A stretch of DNA of 64,000 nt from an uncultured Hungatella sp. (GTDB lineage Bacteria > Bacillota > Clostridia > Lachnospirales > Lachnospiraceae): positions 4,414 through 68,413 of the forward strand of contig CAJTUV010000018.1 in the NCBI GenBank assembly GCA_910579515.1, written 5' to 3'. Below the pieces are notes generated by a model. That model saw only the letters and a list, made by a program, of their open reading frames with translations. It ran no database searches and was not told where the DNA came from. Both the position numbers and the translations under genes were made by a program. Shown here in pieces: positions 35,420 to 44,548 of the stretch (positions are counted from its first letter, which is position 1; each line of letters opens with the position of its first letter).

Positions 35420-36274
35420 ATGAAAACAGGATATCAAGAAAAGAGAACTATAATCACAGCGATTTATCATGTGTTTACTTTCTTTTTTGCATGTGTTATG
35501 ATTTATCCCCTTGTATGGATGATTATGAGTTCTTTTAAAAACACCAATGAAATTTTTCGGACGGCCGCAAACCTGTTTCCAGAGGAATTTTCTTTTAGCA
35601 ACTATCAAGTAGGCTGGCAGGGCTTTGCCGGATATGGATTTGGAACTTTTTTTAAAAATTCATTTTTTATTGCCGGAATTTCTACGATTGGCGCAGTGAT
35701 TTCTTCTGCCATTATTGGATATGGGTTCGGCAGAATCGAGTTCAAGTTTAAGGGCTTTTGGTTTTCCTGTATGCTTCTGGCAATGATGCTGCCCTTTCAG
35801 GTGATTATGATTCCCCAGTATATCATTTTTAATAAAATGGGCTGGGTGGGCTCCTATCTTCCATTGATTGTGCCGCAGTTTTTTGGGCAGGGATTTTTCA
35901 TCTTTTTAAATATTCAGTTTATTAAGGGAATCCCTTATGACCTGGACGAGGCGGCCAGAATGGATGGGTGCTCTATTTACTCTATTTTTATTCGGATTAT
36001 TTTGCCTTTAATTAAGCCGTCTCTGGTTACCAGCGCCATCTTTTCCTTTATGTGGCGATGGGATGATTTTCTTTCGGCGCTGATTTATTTAAGCGATCCG
36101 TTAAAATATCCGGTCAGCTATGCGCTGAAAATGTTTTCGGACCCTACGGCAGGCTCGGACTGGGGCGCTATGTTCGCCATGGCTACCTTGTCTTTGATTC
36201 CTATCTTTTTAATTTTTCTGACTATGCAGAAGTACTTGGTAGAGGGAATTGCCTCCACAGGAATTAAGGGGTAA
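35420..36274 (+). CDS. Sugar ABC transporter permease (MalG type)
   Basis: A 284-residue permease with six predicted helices, the EAA loop LDEAARMDGCSIYSIFIRII, and the end QKYLVEGIASTGIKG typical of MalG-like proteins. It completes the importer except for the ATPase, which is not encoded here; a shared MsmX-type ATPase is expected. Ribosome site GGGGGAAG precedes ATG. Confidence 0.9.
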   Translation: MKTGYQEKRTIITAIYHVFTFFFACVMIYPLVWMIMSSFKNTNEIFRTAANLFPEEFSFSNYQVGWQGFAGYGFGTFFKNSFFIAGISTIGAVISSAIIGYGFGRIEFKFKGFWFSCMLLAMMLPFQVIMIPQYIIFNKMGWVGSYLPLIVPQFFGQGFFIFLNIQFIKGIPYDLDEAARMDGCSIYSIFIRIILPLIKPSLVTSAIFSFMWRWDDFLSALIYLSDPLKYPVSYALKMFSDPTAGSDWGAMFAMATLSLIPIFLIFLTMQKYLVEGIASTGIKG

Positions 36275-36323
36275 CTTGAAACAGTTTAGACGTAATCTTT
36301 TTGCAGGAAAAAGTTTTATGGAT

Positions 36324-36354
36324 AAAAGCTCAGGGATGTATTCTCTGGGCTTTT
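36324..36354 (+). terminator. Terminator between the importer and alpha-mannosidase genes
   Basis: AAAAGCTCAGGGA pairs with TCTCTGGGCTTTT, with two G-U pairs, and ends in TTTT. Read-through or a separate promoter must serve the mannosidase gene at 36411; no clear promoter was found in the 56 bp between. Confidence 0.65.
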
Positions 36355-36410
36355 GTGGTAGAATACACTCAGTGGATAAGGTTGTGATATGACAGATGAG
36401 GAGGACATGT

Positions 36411-39400
36411 ATGGATATTATCAGGAACAGGATTAAAATGGCGGTGAATACCCTTGGGAGTTTGCGATATTCTCATAGAAAACAGATAGACTATCTGCAG
36501 ATAGCAGAAGGGGATTATGGGTTTAGGGAAACGGTTTTGCCAGAAGAGATGACAAAGCTTGTATGGAAGGACTACCAGCGGGACGAGACCTGGGGAGGCA
36601 AGGACAAGCATTACTGGCTGCGGGCAGAGATTTTTCCAGACAGGGAACTGGCGGGCAGAGAGCTTCGGGTGATTGTGAGTACTGGGGACACGGATTTGTG
36701 GAACACGGACAATCCCCAGATTTTGGTTTATGTGGACGGGAAGCTAAAAGGAACGATGGATATGAACCATCAGGAGCTGATTTTGACAGATGGGGAAAGT
36801 GTTCATAAAAAATATGAGCTTCTATTTTATGCGTACTCCAACAACAGCGCAAAGACGAACTTTTTCCATGTGGATATGGCTGTGTATGAGCGGGAAGTGG
36901 CAGAGCTGTACTATGATTTGAAGGTTCCTTTTGAGGCAGGGGAGCTGTTGGGAGAGGAAGATTTAGAGCGAATTGAGGCCTGGAAGGTGTTAAATGACAG
37001 CATTCGCCTGCTGGATTTTCGGCGCCCCTATTCAGAAATGTTTACGGAATCTGTAAAACGCGCGGGGGATTACTTTAGGGAGCATTACTACGAGGAGAGA
37101 AGAAAACGGGGGGCGGGCAGTCCTGTAACGGTCCACAGCATTGGGCACACCCATATTGATGTGGCGTGGAAATGGCCGTTAAAACAGACCAGGCAGAAGG
37201 CGGTGAGAAGTTTTCAGACCGTGTTAAATTTAATGGAGCGGTATCCAGAGTACAAGTTTATGTCCAGCCAGCCTCAGTTATATGAGTTTGTGAAAGAAGA
37301 GGCGCCCCAGCTGTTTGAGCGGATAAAGGAGAGAGTGAGGGAAGGCCGATGGGAGACGGAAGGCGCTGCCTGGGTGGAGCCAGACTGCAATCTCTCTTCT
37401 GGAGAATCGCTGATTCGCCATATTTTATATGGACAGCGGTTTTTTAGAGAGGAGCTGGGGGCAGAGCCCAGTCAGGTATTATGGCTTCCAGACGTGTTTG
37501 GGTACAGCGCGGCTATGCCTCAGATTCTAAAAAAGTCGGGCCTGCCTTATTTTATGACCACCAAAATTGCGTGGAATGAGTATAATCAGTTTCCTTACGA
37601 TACTTTTACATGGAGAGGAATTGACGGAAGCGAGGTTTTAGCGTATCTGATTACCACCAAGGATTACCAAAAGCAGCCAAAGTCGTTGCATGACCCGTTT
37701 AATACGACCTATAACGGAAGGCAGAATGCCTGTCAGATTATGGGGACGTGGCAGAGATATCAGAACAAGGAGCTGAGCAGGGATGTGCTGACCTGCTATG
37801 GATATGGAGACGGCGGCGGCGGCCCTACAGAGGAAATGCTTGAGGAAAGTAAACGGATGGCTTTTGGCGCGGCCAGCTGTCCTAAGACGAAGCAGACTTT
37901 TGTGAAGGACTTTTTCCACATTCTGGAAGAGAAGATGGACAGGCGTTGTCTTCCTTCCTGGAGCGGGGAATTGTATTTGGAGTTTCACAGAGGAACTTAT
38001 ACCTCTATGGCAAAGAATAAACGATATAACCGGAAAAGTGAGTTTTTATGCCAGGATGCGGAATTTTATTCGGTTATGGCAGGGAATATGGGAACCGATT
38101 TTTCGTATCCCAAAGAGGAGATGGAGAAAAACTGGAAGCTTTTATTATTAAATCAGTTTCATGATATTCTTCCCGGATCCTCGATTAAAGAGGTGTATGA
38201 GGATTCTAAAGAGCAGTATGAGGAGATTCTTGCCTCAGGCAAAAAACTGGTGAATCAGGCCAAAGAAGAGATTTTGGGAGCCGCAGGAATTGAGCTGGGA
38301 GGAGACAGCCTTGTGGTATGGAATGCCTTAAGCTTTCCAAGGACAGGGGTTTTGGAGATGGAAAGGGAGGCGTGTCTGTCTGGCGTTCTGACCCAGAAAA
38401 CAGCAGAAGGCTCTTACCTTTACCTGATCGAGAATACGCCGTCAAAAGGGTATGAAGTGTGCGTGAAAGGAGAGAAACGAGAGACAGACGGAAAGACGGA
38501 ATGTGGGAAGCAGGATACGATTCTGGAGGTGAAGCAGGTCAATGAAGGCGGAGCTCTAAAGATGATTTCCACGCCGTTTTACGAAATCAGTTTTGACTCC
38601 TCTGGCGAGATGACCAGAATCTATGACCGCCGTGAGGAGCGGGAGCTTCTAAAGGAAGGGGAGACGGGAAATCGACTGAGAATTTACGAAGACAGTCCTT
38701 TAGAGTATGACGCCTGGAACCTGGATGCGACCTACAAAGAGCATTGGTGGAGCTTCGACGAGCCGGAGACGTTTGAGATTTTGGAAAACGGACCGGTCAG
38801 GGCCTGTATCTTTATGAAAAGAAGATTTTTAAATTCGGTCATAGAGCAGCATATTTATTTTTACAGGCATACTGCCAGGATTGACTTTAAGACGGAGATG
38901 GACTGGCGGGAGCATCAACTCCTGGTCAAGGTTTCTTTTCCTCTGGACCTTTTGTGCGACAGTGCGGATTATGAGATTCAGTTCGGCAATGTGAAACGTC
39001 CCACCCATTTTAATACTTCTTGGGACCAGGCCAGGTTTGAGACCTGCGGCCATAAGTGGGCGGATTTGTCTGAGGACGGTTACGGAGCCGCGCTTTTAAA
39101 TGACTGCAAGTATGGATATGATATCCATGATTCAGTCATGTGTCTGACATTGTTAAAATCTGGGATTTTTCCGAATCCAGAGGCGGATCAGGGGCGCCAT
39201 GAGTTTACTTATGGATTCTTCCCTCATCAGGGAGATTTTAGGAGAGGGCATGTGATTGAGGAGGCTTATGATTTGAATTGTCCTTTAGAGGGGACCTGGG
39301 TTAAGGCGAAAGAGAAAAAATCAGATTCCTTCCTCCAGGTTTTGGAGCCTAATATTATGGTTGATACAATAAAGCAGGGGGAAGAAAAAGACGGAATCAT

Positions 39401-39587
39401 TCTTCGGCTTTTTGAGGCTTATGGGAGAAGAACCAAGGTTCATATGAGCCTGCCCTGGGCGCAGGGCAAAAGGGCTGTGGACTGCGGATGTATGGAAAAC
39501 GAATTGGCAGAAATGGGAGGTTGTCAGGGTGAGCTGGAGTTTGAGATGAGACCTTATGAGATTAAGACCATTAAGGTGAGGGAGTAA
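36411..39587 (+). CDS. Alpha-mannosidase, GH38
   Basis: A 1058-residue cytoplasmic enzyme. The N-terminal accessory region runs to about 235. The catalytic domain begins with SIGHTHIDVAWKWP, where His246, His248 and Asp250 make a metal site; the predicted nucleophile is Asp361 in WLPDVFGYSAAMPQI. Middle and C-terminal beta domains follow (from about 600). ATG 36411 has GAGGAGG 6 bases upstream. It probably trims alpha-mannosides brought in by the upstream importer. Linkage specificity is not readable. Confidence 0.92.
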   Translation: MDIIRNRIKMAVNTLGSLRYSHRKQIDYLQIAEGDYGFRETVLPEEMTKLVWKDYQRDETWGGKDKHYWLRAEIFPDRELAGRELRVIVSTGDTDLWNTDNPQILVYVDGKLKGTMDMNHQELILTDGESVHKKYELLFYAYSNNSAKTNFFHVDMAVYEREVAELYYDLKVPFEAGELLGEEDLERIEAWKVLNDSIRLLDFRRPYSEMFTESVKRAGDYFREHYYEERRKRGAGSPVTVHSIGHTHIDVAWKWPLKQTRQKAVRSFQTVLNLMERYPEYKFMSSQPQLYEFVKEEAPQLFERIKERVREGRWETEGAAWVEPDCNLSSGESLIRHILYGQRFFREELGAEPSQVLWLPDVFGYSAAMPQILKKSGLPYFMTTKIAWNEYNQFPYDTFTWRGIDGSEVLAYLITTKDYQKQPKSLHDPFNTTYNGRQNACQIMGTWQRYQNKELSRDVLTCYGYGDGGGGPTEEMLEESKRMAFGAASCPKTKQTFVKDFFHILEEKMDRRCLPSWSGELYLEFHRGTYTSMAKNKRYNRKSEFLCQDAEFYSVMAGNMGTDFSYPKEEMEKNWKLLLLNQFHDILPGSSIKEVYEDSKEQYEEILASGKKLVNQAKEEILGAAGIELGGDSLVVWNALSFPRTGVLEMEREACLSGVLTQKTAEGSYLYLIENTPSKGYEVCVKGEKRETDGKTECGKQDTILEVKQVNEGGALKMISTPFYEISFDSSGEMTRIYDRREERELLKEGETGNRLRIYEDSPLEYDAWNLDATYKEHWWSFDEPETFEILENGPVRACIFMKRRFLNSVIEQHIYFYRHTARIDFKTEMDWREHQLLVKVSFPLDLLCDSADYEIQFGNVKRPTHFNTSWDQARFETCGHKWADLSEDGYGAALLNDCKYGYDIHDSVMCLTLLKSGIFPNPEADQGRHEFTYGFFPHQGDFRRGHVIEEAYDLNCPLEGTWVKAKEKKSDSFLQVLEPNIMVDTIKQGEEKDGIILRLFEAYGRRTKVHMSLPWAQGKRAVDCGCMENELAEMGGCQGELEFEMRPYEIKTIKVRE

Positions 39588-39660
39588 CTGTCTTTTGGAC
39601 TTGCCTAAAGTTACTGAGGGCAGCCGAGTTGTAGGACTTTTGACAAGGAGGTGAAAAAGC

Positions 39661-39864
39661 GTGTATGTGGTTTTAAGCATGGTTCTGATTATAGTTGGGG
39701 GCGTTATGATTGGAAATCCAAGGCTTTTTTACGACATTACGGAAAGTTGGAAACATAATCGGAGTGTAGAACCGTCAGACTGGTATGTATTTCACACTCG
39801 GTTAGGAGGCGTCTTCTTTCTCGTAGTTGGAGTCGTTGGAGTCGTCATCCTGCTATTTTTTTAA
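39661..39864 (+). CDS. Small two-helix membrane protein (DUF6199-like)
   Basis: A 67-residue protein with hydrophobic helices at about 2-18 and 47-66, separated by a hydrophilic loop containing FYDITESWK and EPSDWYVFHTRLGG. This pattern resembles DUF6199 small membrane proteins common in Firmicutes. It uses a GTG start with a near-perfect ribosome site (AAGGAGGTGA). Function is unknown. Confidence 0.72.
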   Translation: MYVVLSMVLIIVGGVMIGNPRLFYDITESWKHNRSVEPSDWYVFHTRLGGVFFLVVGVVGVVILLFF

Positions 39865-39887
39865 TAAATGGTATAGGGGAAACAAAA

Positions 39888-39934
39888 AAGGGCTGCAAAT
39901 GCAGAAACGCCGTCTGCATTTGCAGCCTTCTTTT
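39888..39934. terminator. Bidirectional terminator between the small membrane protein and aroA
   Basis: A perfect 15-bp stem (39891-39905 with 39913-39927) is flanked by A-tracts before and TTCTTTT after, so it can end both the plus-strand gene and the minus-strand aro operon. Confidence 0.88.
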
Positions 39935-39952
39935 GCTGTGGGGCCATCCTGT

Positions 39953-41227
39953 TTAGGAAAGTCTTCTCAAATCCTCATAAAATTCAGGATAAGAGATATT
40001 TACACATTCTCCATGGAGTACTTTAGTCTCACCTTCGGCGCACAGCCCCAAAATGGCAAAGGTCATGGCAATCCGGTGATCCAGCCTGCTGTCAATGACA
40101 GCGCCGCAAAGAGGCTTCCCGCCGTGAATGATCATGCCGTCTTCTGTCTCAATCACATGGGCCCCCATGGCAGTCAGGCCGTCCACCATGACGCGAAGCC
40201 GGTTGGATTCCTTCACCTTCAGTTCCGCCGCGTCCTTTATGACGGTTTTCCCTTCTGCAAAACAGGCCATAGCCGCTATGACAGGCAGTTCGTCAATTAA
40301 AGCAGGGATGAGCGGGCCGTCGATGGTGGTCCCGTGAAGTTTAGATGTTCTCACTAGGATATCTGCGGTAGGCTCTCCTTTTTCTCTGTCCTCCTTCACA
40401 ATAGAAAGATCGGCTCCCATGGCCTTACAGACAGTAAGGATGCCATCTCTGGTAGGATTGATTCCCACATTTTTTATCAATATCTCAGAGTTGGGAGCTA
40501 TCAGGCCGGCGCAGATGAAAAATGCAGCGGAAGAAATATCTCCGGGCACATGAATCTCATTGCCGTAAAGTTCTCTGGCAGGCTGAAGAATGGCGGTAGA
40601 GCCTTCTGTTCTTACCTCTGCGCCAAAAAGCTTTAACATGATTTCGCTGTGGTTTCTGGAAAGGCAGGGCTCTGTCACTCGGGTTTCCCCCTTGGCATAG
40701 AGTCCGGCCAAAAGGATGGAAGACTTTACCTGGGCGGAAGCCACCTTGGAAGTATAGTGGATCCCATGAAGGGGTTTTCCTATAATTTTAAGAGGCGCGC
40801 AGCCATTGTCCTTTACACTGACGATATCTGCTCCCATAAGAGAGAGCGGTTCTATGATCCGTTTCATGGGGCGCTTCTGAATAGAATCATCTCCGGTCAG
40901 AGTGACGTCAAAATCCTGGGCGGCCAGGATACCGGAAATCAGCCTGGTGGTGGTGCCGCTGTTGCCGCAGTCTAAGACAGAGTCTGGCCGTTTTAAGCCG
41001 TGTAATCCGTTTCCATGGACCAAAACCGTATCTCCTTTCTGCTCAATGGAAATTCCCATTTTTTGAAAACAGGAGATGGTGGACAGACAGTCCGCTCCTT
41101 TCAGATAGTTGTGAATCTCAGTGGTTCCCTTTGCGATAGAGCCGAACATGACGCTTCGGTGGGAGATGGATTTGTCTCCGGGAACCACAACCTGTCCCCG
41201 CAGACCGTTTATCTTTGAAAATTTCAT
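39953..41227 (-). CDS. aroA: 3-phosphoshikimate 1-carboxyvinyltransferase (EPSP synthase)
   Basis: A 424-residue EPSP synthase joining shikimate-3-phosphate and PEP. Motifs include PGDKSISHRSVM near 17-28, LDCGNSGTTTRL in the PEP-binding loop, and a C-terminal LDHRIAMTFAI segment. It is the last gene of the minus-strand aroF-tyrA-aroA operon, 46 bp after tyrA. All three genes serve aromatic amino-acid synthesis. Confidence 0.95.
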   Translation of the reverse strand: MKFSKINGLRGQVVVPGDKSISHRSVMFGSIAKGTTEIHNYLKGADCLSTISCFQKMGISIEQKGDTVLVHGNGLHGLKRPDSVLDCGNSGTTTRLISGILAAQDFDVTLTGDDSIQKRPMKRIIEPLSLMGADIVSVKDNGCAPLKIIGKPLHGIHYTSKVASAQVKSSILLAGLYAKGETRVTEPCLSRNHSEIMLKLFGAEVRTEGSTAILQPARELYGNEIHVPGDISSAAFFICAGLIAPNSEILIKNVGINPTRDGILTVCKAMGADLSIVKEDREKGEPTADILVRTSKLHGTTIDGPLIPALIDELPVIAAMACFAEGKTVIKDAAELKVKESNRLRVMVDGLTAMGAHVIETEDGMIIHGGKPLCGAVIDSRLDHRIAMTFAILGLCAEGETKVLHGECVNISYPEFYEDLRRLS

Positions 41228-41273
41228 GGTGTTTCGTTCCTTTCGCGGTGCTTGTCATAGAACAATAGTAAAG

Positions 41274-42368
41274 TTAATTCCCCATCATTTCATAATGATA
41301 TTTGGCCAGATGCTTCCTTGCTGCCTCCATAGACTCCTTATCATAGAAGGAAATCCGCAGAGCGCCTTCTCCATGTTCCCGGTTATGATTGATTCCGATA
41401 TTTTTAATGCTGATGCCCTTGGAAGCCAGAATTACGGACAGGGTAGAAATAGATCCTACCTCGTCCACAATATCCACGGTAAAGGAATATTCTGGAGCGA
41501 TGGCTCCCTTGGACTTATCGGAAATCGTATTGCGGTAATCTCTGGATGTCTCAAAAAGACGGTGCAGAGCCTGATTGTCAGACTGCTCCAGATCCGATAA
41601 GATTTCCTGTAAAGAAGTAATATACTGTCGGAGAATATCCGCCAGATTTTTTTGATTGGTCATGCAGATCTGCTCCCACATTTCAGGGGAAGAAGAGGCA
41701 ATCCGCGTAATATCTTTAAAGCCTCCTGCTGCCAGCCGTTTCATCATGCCTTCCTCTGAATCGCAATCCCTGACCAGATTTACCAGACTGGAGGCGATCA
41801 CATGGGGAAGGTGACTGATTGCGGCTGTAATCTGATCGTGGCGGCGATAGTCTAAGACAATGGGAATAGAGCCAATCAGGTTGGCGATCTCTACCAGGCG
41901 GTTTACGTCCTCCTGACGGGAGAGGGCTGTGGGAGTAATAATATAGTAAGCATTTTCTAAGAGGTGGTCTGTGGAATGCTCGTATCCCGTTTTTTCTGAA
42001 CCGGCCATAGGGTGTCCGCCGATAAAGACAGATTCCATGTTAAGAGCCGTCACATGCTGATGAATATCCGTCTTGGTGCTCCCCACATCCGTTATTATGG
42101 CTCCTTTTTTCAGAAAGGGCAGGAGAGAGGAAAGATACTGGGCATTGTATTCCACAGGGGTGCACAGGAAAATGAAATCGCACTGTCTTAAAGGTTCTCC
42201 AATGCCATCCAGGATCACGTCCACAATTCCGTCTTTTTGGGCTTGCTCCAGTTTTTTTCTTGTTCTCATATAAGCCATAATGGTGATCTCTGGCTGCGCC
42301 CGTTTCAGACCTCTGGCAATGGAGCCGCCGATAAGCCCCAGTCCGATGAAAGCTATCGTAGAGGCCAT
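41274..42368 (-). CDS. tyrA: Prephenate dehydrogenase with ACT domain
   Basis: A 364-residue tyrosine-pathway enzyme oxidising and decarboxylating prephenate to 4-hydroxyphenylpyruvate. The Rossmann motif is GLGLIGGSIARGLKR; the active-site segment GGHPMAGSEKTGYEHS includes a conserved His. The C-terminal ACT domain (from about 290) starts FTVDIVDEVGSISTLSVILA and probably binds tyrosine or another amino acid for feedback control. Its start is 2 bp from the aroF stop, indicating coupling. Confidence 0.93.
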   Translation of the reverse strand: MASTIAFIGLGLIGGSIARGLKRAQPEITIMAYMRTRKKLEQAQKDGIVDVILDGIGEPLRQCDFIFLCTPVEYNAQYLSSLLPFLKKGAIITDVGSTKTDIHQHVTALNMESVFIGGHPMAGSEKTGYEHSTDHLLENAYYIITPTALSRQEDVNRLVEIANLIGSIPIVLDYRRHDQITAAISHLPHVIASSLVNLVRDCDSEEGMMKRLAAGGFKDITRIASSSPEMWEQICMTNQKNLADILRQYITSLQEILSDLEQSDNQALHRLFETSRDYRNTISDKSKGAIAPEYSFTVDIVDEVGSISTLSVILASKGISIKNIGINHNREHGEGALRISFYDKESMEAARKHLAKYHYEMMGN

Positions 42369-42370
42369 AG

Positions 42371-43381
42371 TTATTTCCTCCCTGCCAAATCCATATAAGG
42401 TTTCAGATCCTTCATCAAAGTGTCAAATTGCTCAAAGGTTAACGACTGTGGTCCGTCAGACAAAGCGCAGGAGGGGCAGGGATGGACTTCAATCATCAGA
42501 CCGTCTGCGCCGACTGCGACTGCGGCCTTGGAAAGAGGCTCCACATAGGCCCTGACGCCGGTTGCATGGCTGGGGTCTACAAGAATGGGAAGGTGGCTTT
42601 TGGTCCGAATGACAGGAATGGCGCTGATGTCCAGCGTATTTCTGGTGGCCGTCTCATAGGTGCGGATGCCCCGCTCGCACAGCACGATATTGGGATTTCC
42701 CTCAGAGATAATATATTCCGCCGCGTTAAGCCATTCATCTATGGTGGCAGCCAGCCCTCTTTTTAAGAGAACGGGAATACCAGACTTTCCCACCTCCTTT
42801 AAAAGCTCAAAGTTCTGCATATTGCGAGCCCCAATCTGGAGCATATCCACATATTTGACCGCAGTTTCCATGGCTCTTAAGCTGGTGACTTCACAGATAA
42901 TATTAAGCCCTGTAGCTTCTCTTGCTTCCTTCATATATTTTAATCCTTCCTCCTCAAGCCCCTGGAAAGAATAAGGAGAGGTTCTGGGCTTATACGCGCC
43001 GCCGCGAAGGAAGGTGGCTCCAGATTTTTTCACCGCATAGGCAGACGACAGAAGCTGATCATGGTTTTCAATGGCACAGGGACCGGCCATAACGGTTAAG
43101 GTTCCCGGGCCGATGACGGTGTTTCCCACAGGAATCACAGAATTTTCAGGATGGAATTTTTTGTTCACCAATTTGTAGGATTCCGTTACATTGACAATTT
43201 TATCCACTCCGTCGGAAATCTCAATATTGGAACCGTGAAGCCTGGTCTTATCACCTACTACGCCGACAATCGTCACCTCGTCGCCTTTGGAGAGATGGAC
43301 CTGAAGGCCTTTGGACTGAATCAGATTTGTGACTTTTTCAACAGCCTCTGAGGAGGCATTAGGTTTCATAATGATAATCAT
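42371..43381 (-). CDS. aroF: 3-deoxy-7-phosphoheptulonate (DAHP) synthase
   Basis: A 336-residue DAHP synthase condensing PEP and erythrose-4-phosphate, the first shikimate step. Residues 1-70 form a ferredoxin-like regulatory domain; the catalytic part starts MAGPCAIEN and includes GGAYKPRTSPYSFQG and VDPSHATG. This two-domain form (AroF/KDO8P group) is usual in Firmicutes and may be feedback-inhibited. It is first in the operon with its own promoter at 43419-43447. Confidence 0.94.
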   Translation of the reverse strand: MIIIMKPNASSEAVEKVTNLIQSKGLQVHLSKGDEVTIVGVVGDKTRLHGSNIEISDGVDKIVNVTESYKLVNKKFHPENSVIPVGNTVIGPGTLTVMAGPCAIENHDQLLSSAYAVKKSGATFLRGGAYKPRTSPYSFQGLEEEGLKYMKEAREATGLNIICEVTSLRAMETAVKYVDMLQIGARNMQNFELLKEVGKSGIPVLLKRGLAATIDEWLNAAEYIISEGNPNIVLCERGIRTYETATRNTLDISAIPVIRTKSHLPILVDPSHATGVRAYVEPLSKAAVAVGADGLMIEVHPCPSCALSDGPQSLTFEQFDTLMKDLKPYMDLAGRK

Positions 43382-43418
43382 GGTATTTTCCTCACATAGA
43401 AAGATTTATATCCACATC

Positions 43419-43447
43419 ATTGTAAAACAAGGAGGAGAGATTGTCAA
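43419..43447 (-). promoter_or_regulatory. Sigma-A promoter of aroF-tyrA-aroA
   Basis: On the minus strand TTGACA (43447-43442) is 17 bp from TACAAT (43424-43419). The start codon lies about 38 bp further on. Confidence 0.8.
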
Positions 43448-43457
43448 TGCTTTGAGA

Positions 43458-43480
43458 CTTTAAAGTTTGACGCTTTAAAG
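43458..43480. promoter_or_regulatory. Paired CTTTAAAG palindromes above the aro promoter
   Basis: Two perfect 8-bp palindromes at 43458-43465 and 43473-43480, with starts 15 bp apart, lie just upstream of the aro -35 box and upstream of the divergent tRNA-Trp promoter. Operator function is possible. Confidence 0.4.
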
Positions 43481-43525
43481 TGAATTTTCATCTTCTCATT
43501 CTATATCAATTTCTTTCAAAATATA

Positions 43526-43554
43526 TTGACAGATTACAAAATTCGTGGTATTCT
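43526..43554 (+). promoter_or_regulatory. Sigma-A promoter of tRNA-Trp
   Basis: TTGACA (43526-43531), 17-bp spacer, TATTCT (43549-43554). The 361-bp gap 43382-43742 contains the aro promoter, the palindromes, this promoter, tRNA-Trp and a terminator. Confidence 0.75.
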
Positions 43555-43584
43555 AAACGAGTCGGTAAACGGCAAGGACAACAT

Positions 43585-43655
43585 AGGGGAATAGTTCAAT
43601 GGTAGAGCAGCGGTCTCCAAAACCGTAGATGGGGGTTCGAGCCCCTCTTCCCCTG
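43585..43655 (+). tRNA. tRNA-Trp (anticodon CCA)
   Basis: The 71-nt cloverleaf has acceptor AGGGGAA/TTCCCCT, D-arm with AGTTCAATGGTAGAGC, anticodon loop CTCCAAA giving CCA, and T-arm GGTTCGAGCC. CCA is not encoded at the 3' end. Confidence 0.93.
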
Positions 43656-43673
43656 TTATAGAAATTCAGATTG

Positions 43674-43718
43674 ATAGTTGGATATCCTTTCGGAAAGGAG
43701 TTCAGCTATTTTTTGTTT
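43674..43718 (+). terminator. Terminator after tRNA-Trp
   Basis: The stem ATAGTTG...TCCTTT pairs with AAAGGA...CAGCTAT around a CGG loop, followed by TTTTTTG. The next gene, 43743, is 25 bp on and may be reached by read-through. Confidence 0.7.
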
Positions 43719-43742
43719 TGAAAGCGGAGGAACGCCTGATTT

Positions 43743-44312
43743 ATGAAAGAGAAACAGGATTTAAGAAAGAAAATGAGGGAAAAGCGAAAAAGCCTGAGCC
43801 TTGATTACTGCAAAAGAGCAGACGATAGGATTCGTCTTTTTTTTAAATCTACAGACAGCTATAGAAACAGCCGGTTTTTATTTTGTTATGTTAGTATGGA
43901 GGAAGAAGTAGATACAAGAAACCTGATTGCAGAGGCATTGCAGGAGGGAAAACGTGTAGCGGTTCCACGCTGTCAGAAAGGCGGAAGGATGGAGGCATGG
44001 GAAATAGAAAGCCTTCAGGATTTGGAACCAGGGCTGTTTCATATTTTAGAACCCAAAAGGAATTGTAAGCCTGTGAATTTGGAATCTCTCGATCTGTGTG
44101 TGATACCCTGTCTTTCTTGCAGCAGTCAGGGAGTGCGTCTGGGATACGGCGGGGGGTATTACGATCGGTTTCTTCCCAAAACAAAGGCGGAGCGCATAGT
44201 ATTATGTAGGGAAAAGCTAATTTGTCAGAACATTCCCAGAGAAGCCCACGACTGTTTTATTCCGATGATCATTACGGAAAACGGCGTAAATTTCTACCAA
44301 AATGTGGAATAA
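43743..44312 (+). CDS. 5-formyltetrahydrofolate cyclo-ligase
   Basis: A 189-residue enzyme converting 5-formyl-THF to 5,10-methenyl-THF with ATP. The N-terminal basic KKMREKRKSL helix and the C-terminal ATP-binding motif RLGYGGGYYDRFL are diagnostic; length matches the family (about 190). The GGAGG site lies 12 bases before ATG, slightly far. It follows tRNA-Trp. Confidence 0.93.
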   Translation: MKEKQDLRKKMREKRKSLSLDYCKRADDRIRLFFKSTDSYRNSRFLFCYVSMEEEVDTRNLIAEALQEGKRVAVPRCQKGGRMEAWEIESLQDLEPGLFHILEPKRNCKPVNLESLDLCVIPCLSCSSQGVRLGYGGGYYDRFLPKTKAERIVLCREKLICQNIPREAHDCFIPMIITENGVNFYQNVE

Positions 44313-44466
44313 TATTTTTGTGAACTAAAAAAAATAGGTAGAAAGAAAAATAGAACTTCCTAAAGACGATTTGCTGTAAAAAGATTCGCACAAAAACGGA
44401 AAAAAAGTGCTGGAGGAATGGGAAAAATTGCATAAAAGACCATTTCGTCCAAAAAGAAAACGTAAT

Positions 44467-44495
44467 TTGACAACTTTTGGTAAGTGTGGTATAAC
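44467..44495 (+). promoter_or_regulatory. Sigma-A promoter of the HPr-like gene
   Basis: TTGACA (44467-44472), 17-bp spacer, TATAAC (44490-44495). The preceding 150 bp after the cyclo-ligase gene shows nothing else I recognise. Confidence 0.75.
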
Positions 44496-44548
44496 CTTTT
44501 TAGCAACAAGAAAATAAATTTGTTTGTCATATCAAAGGAGTTGATAGT

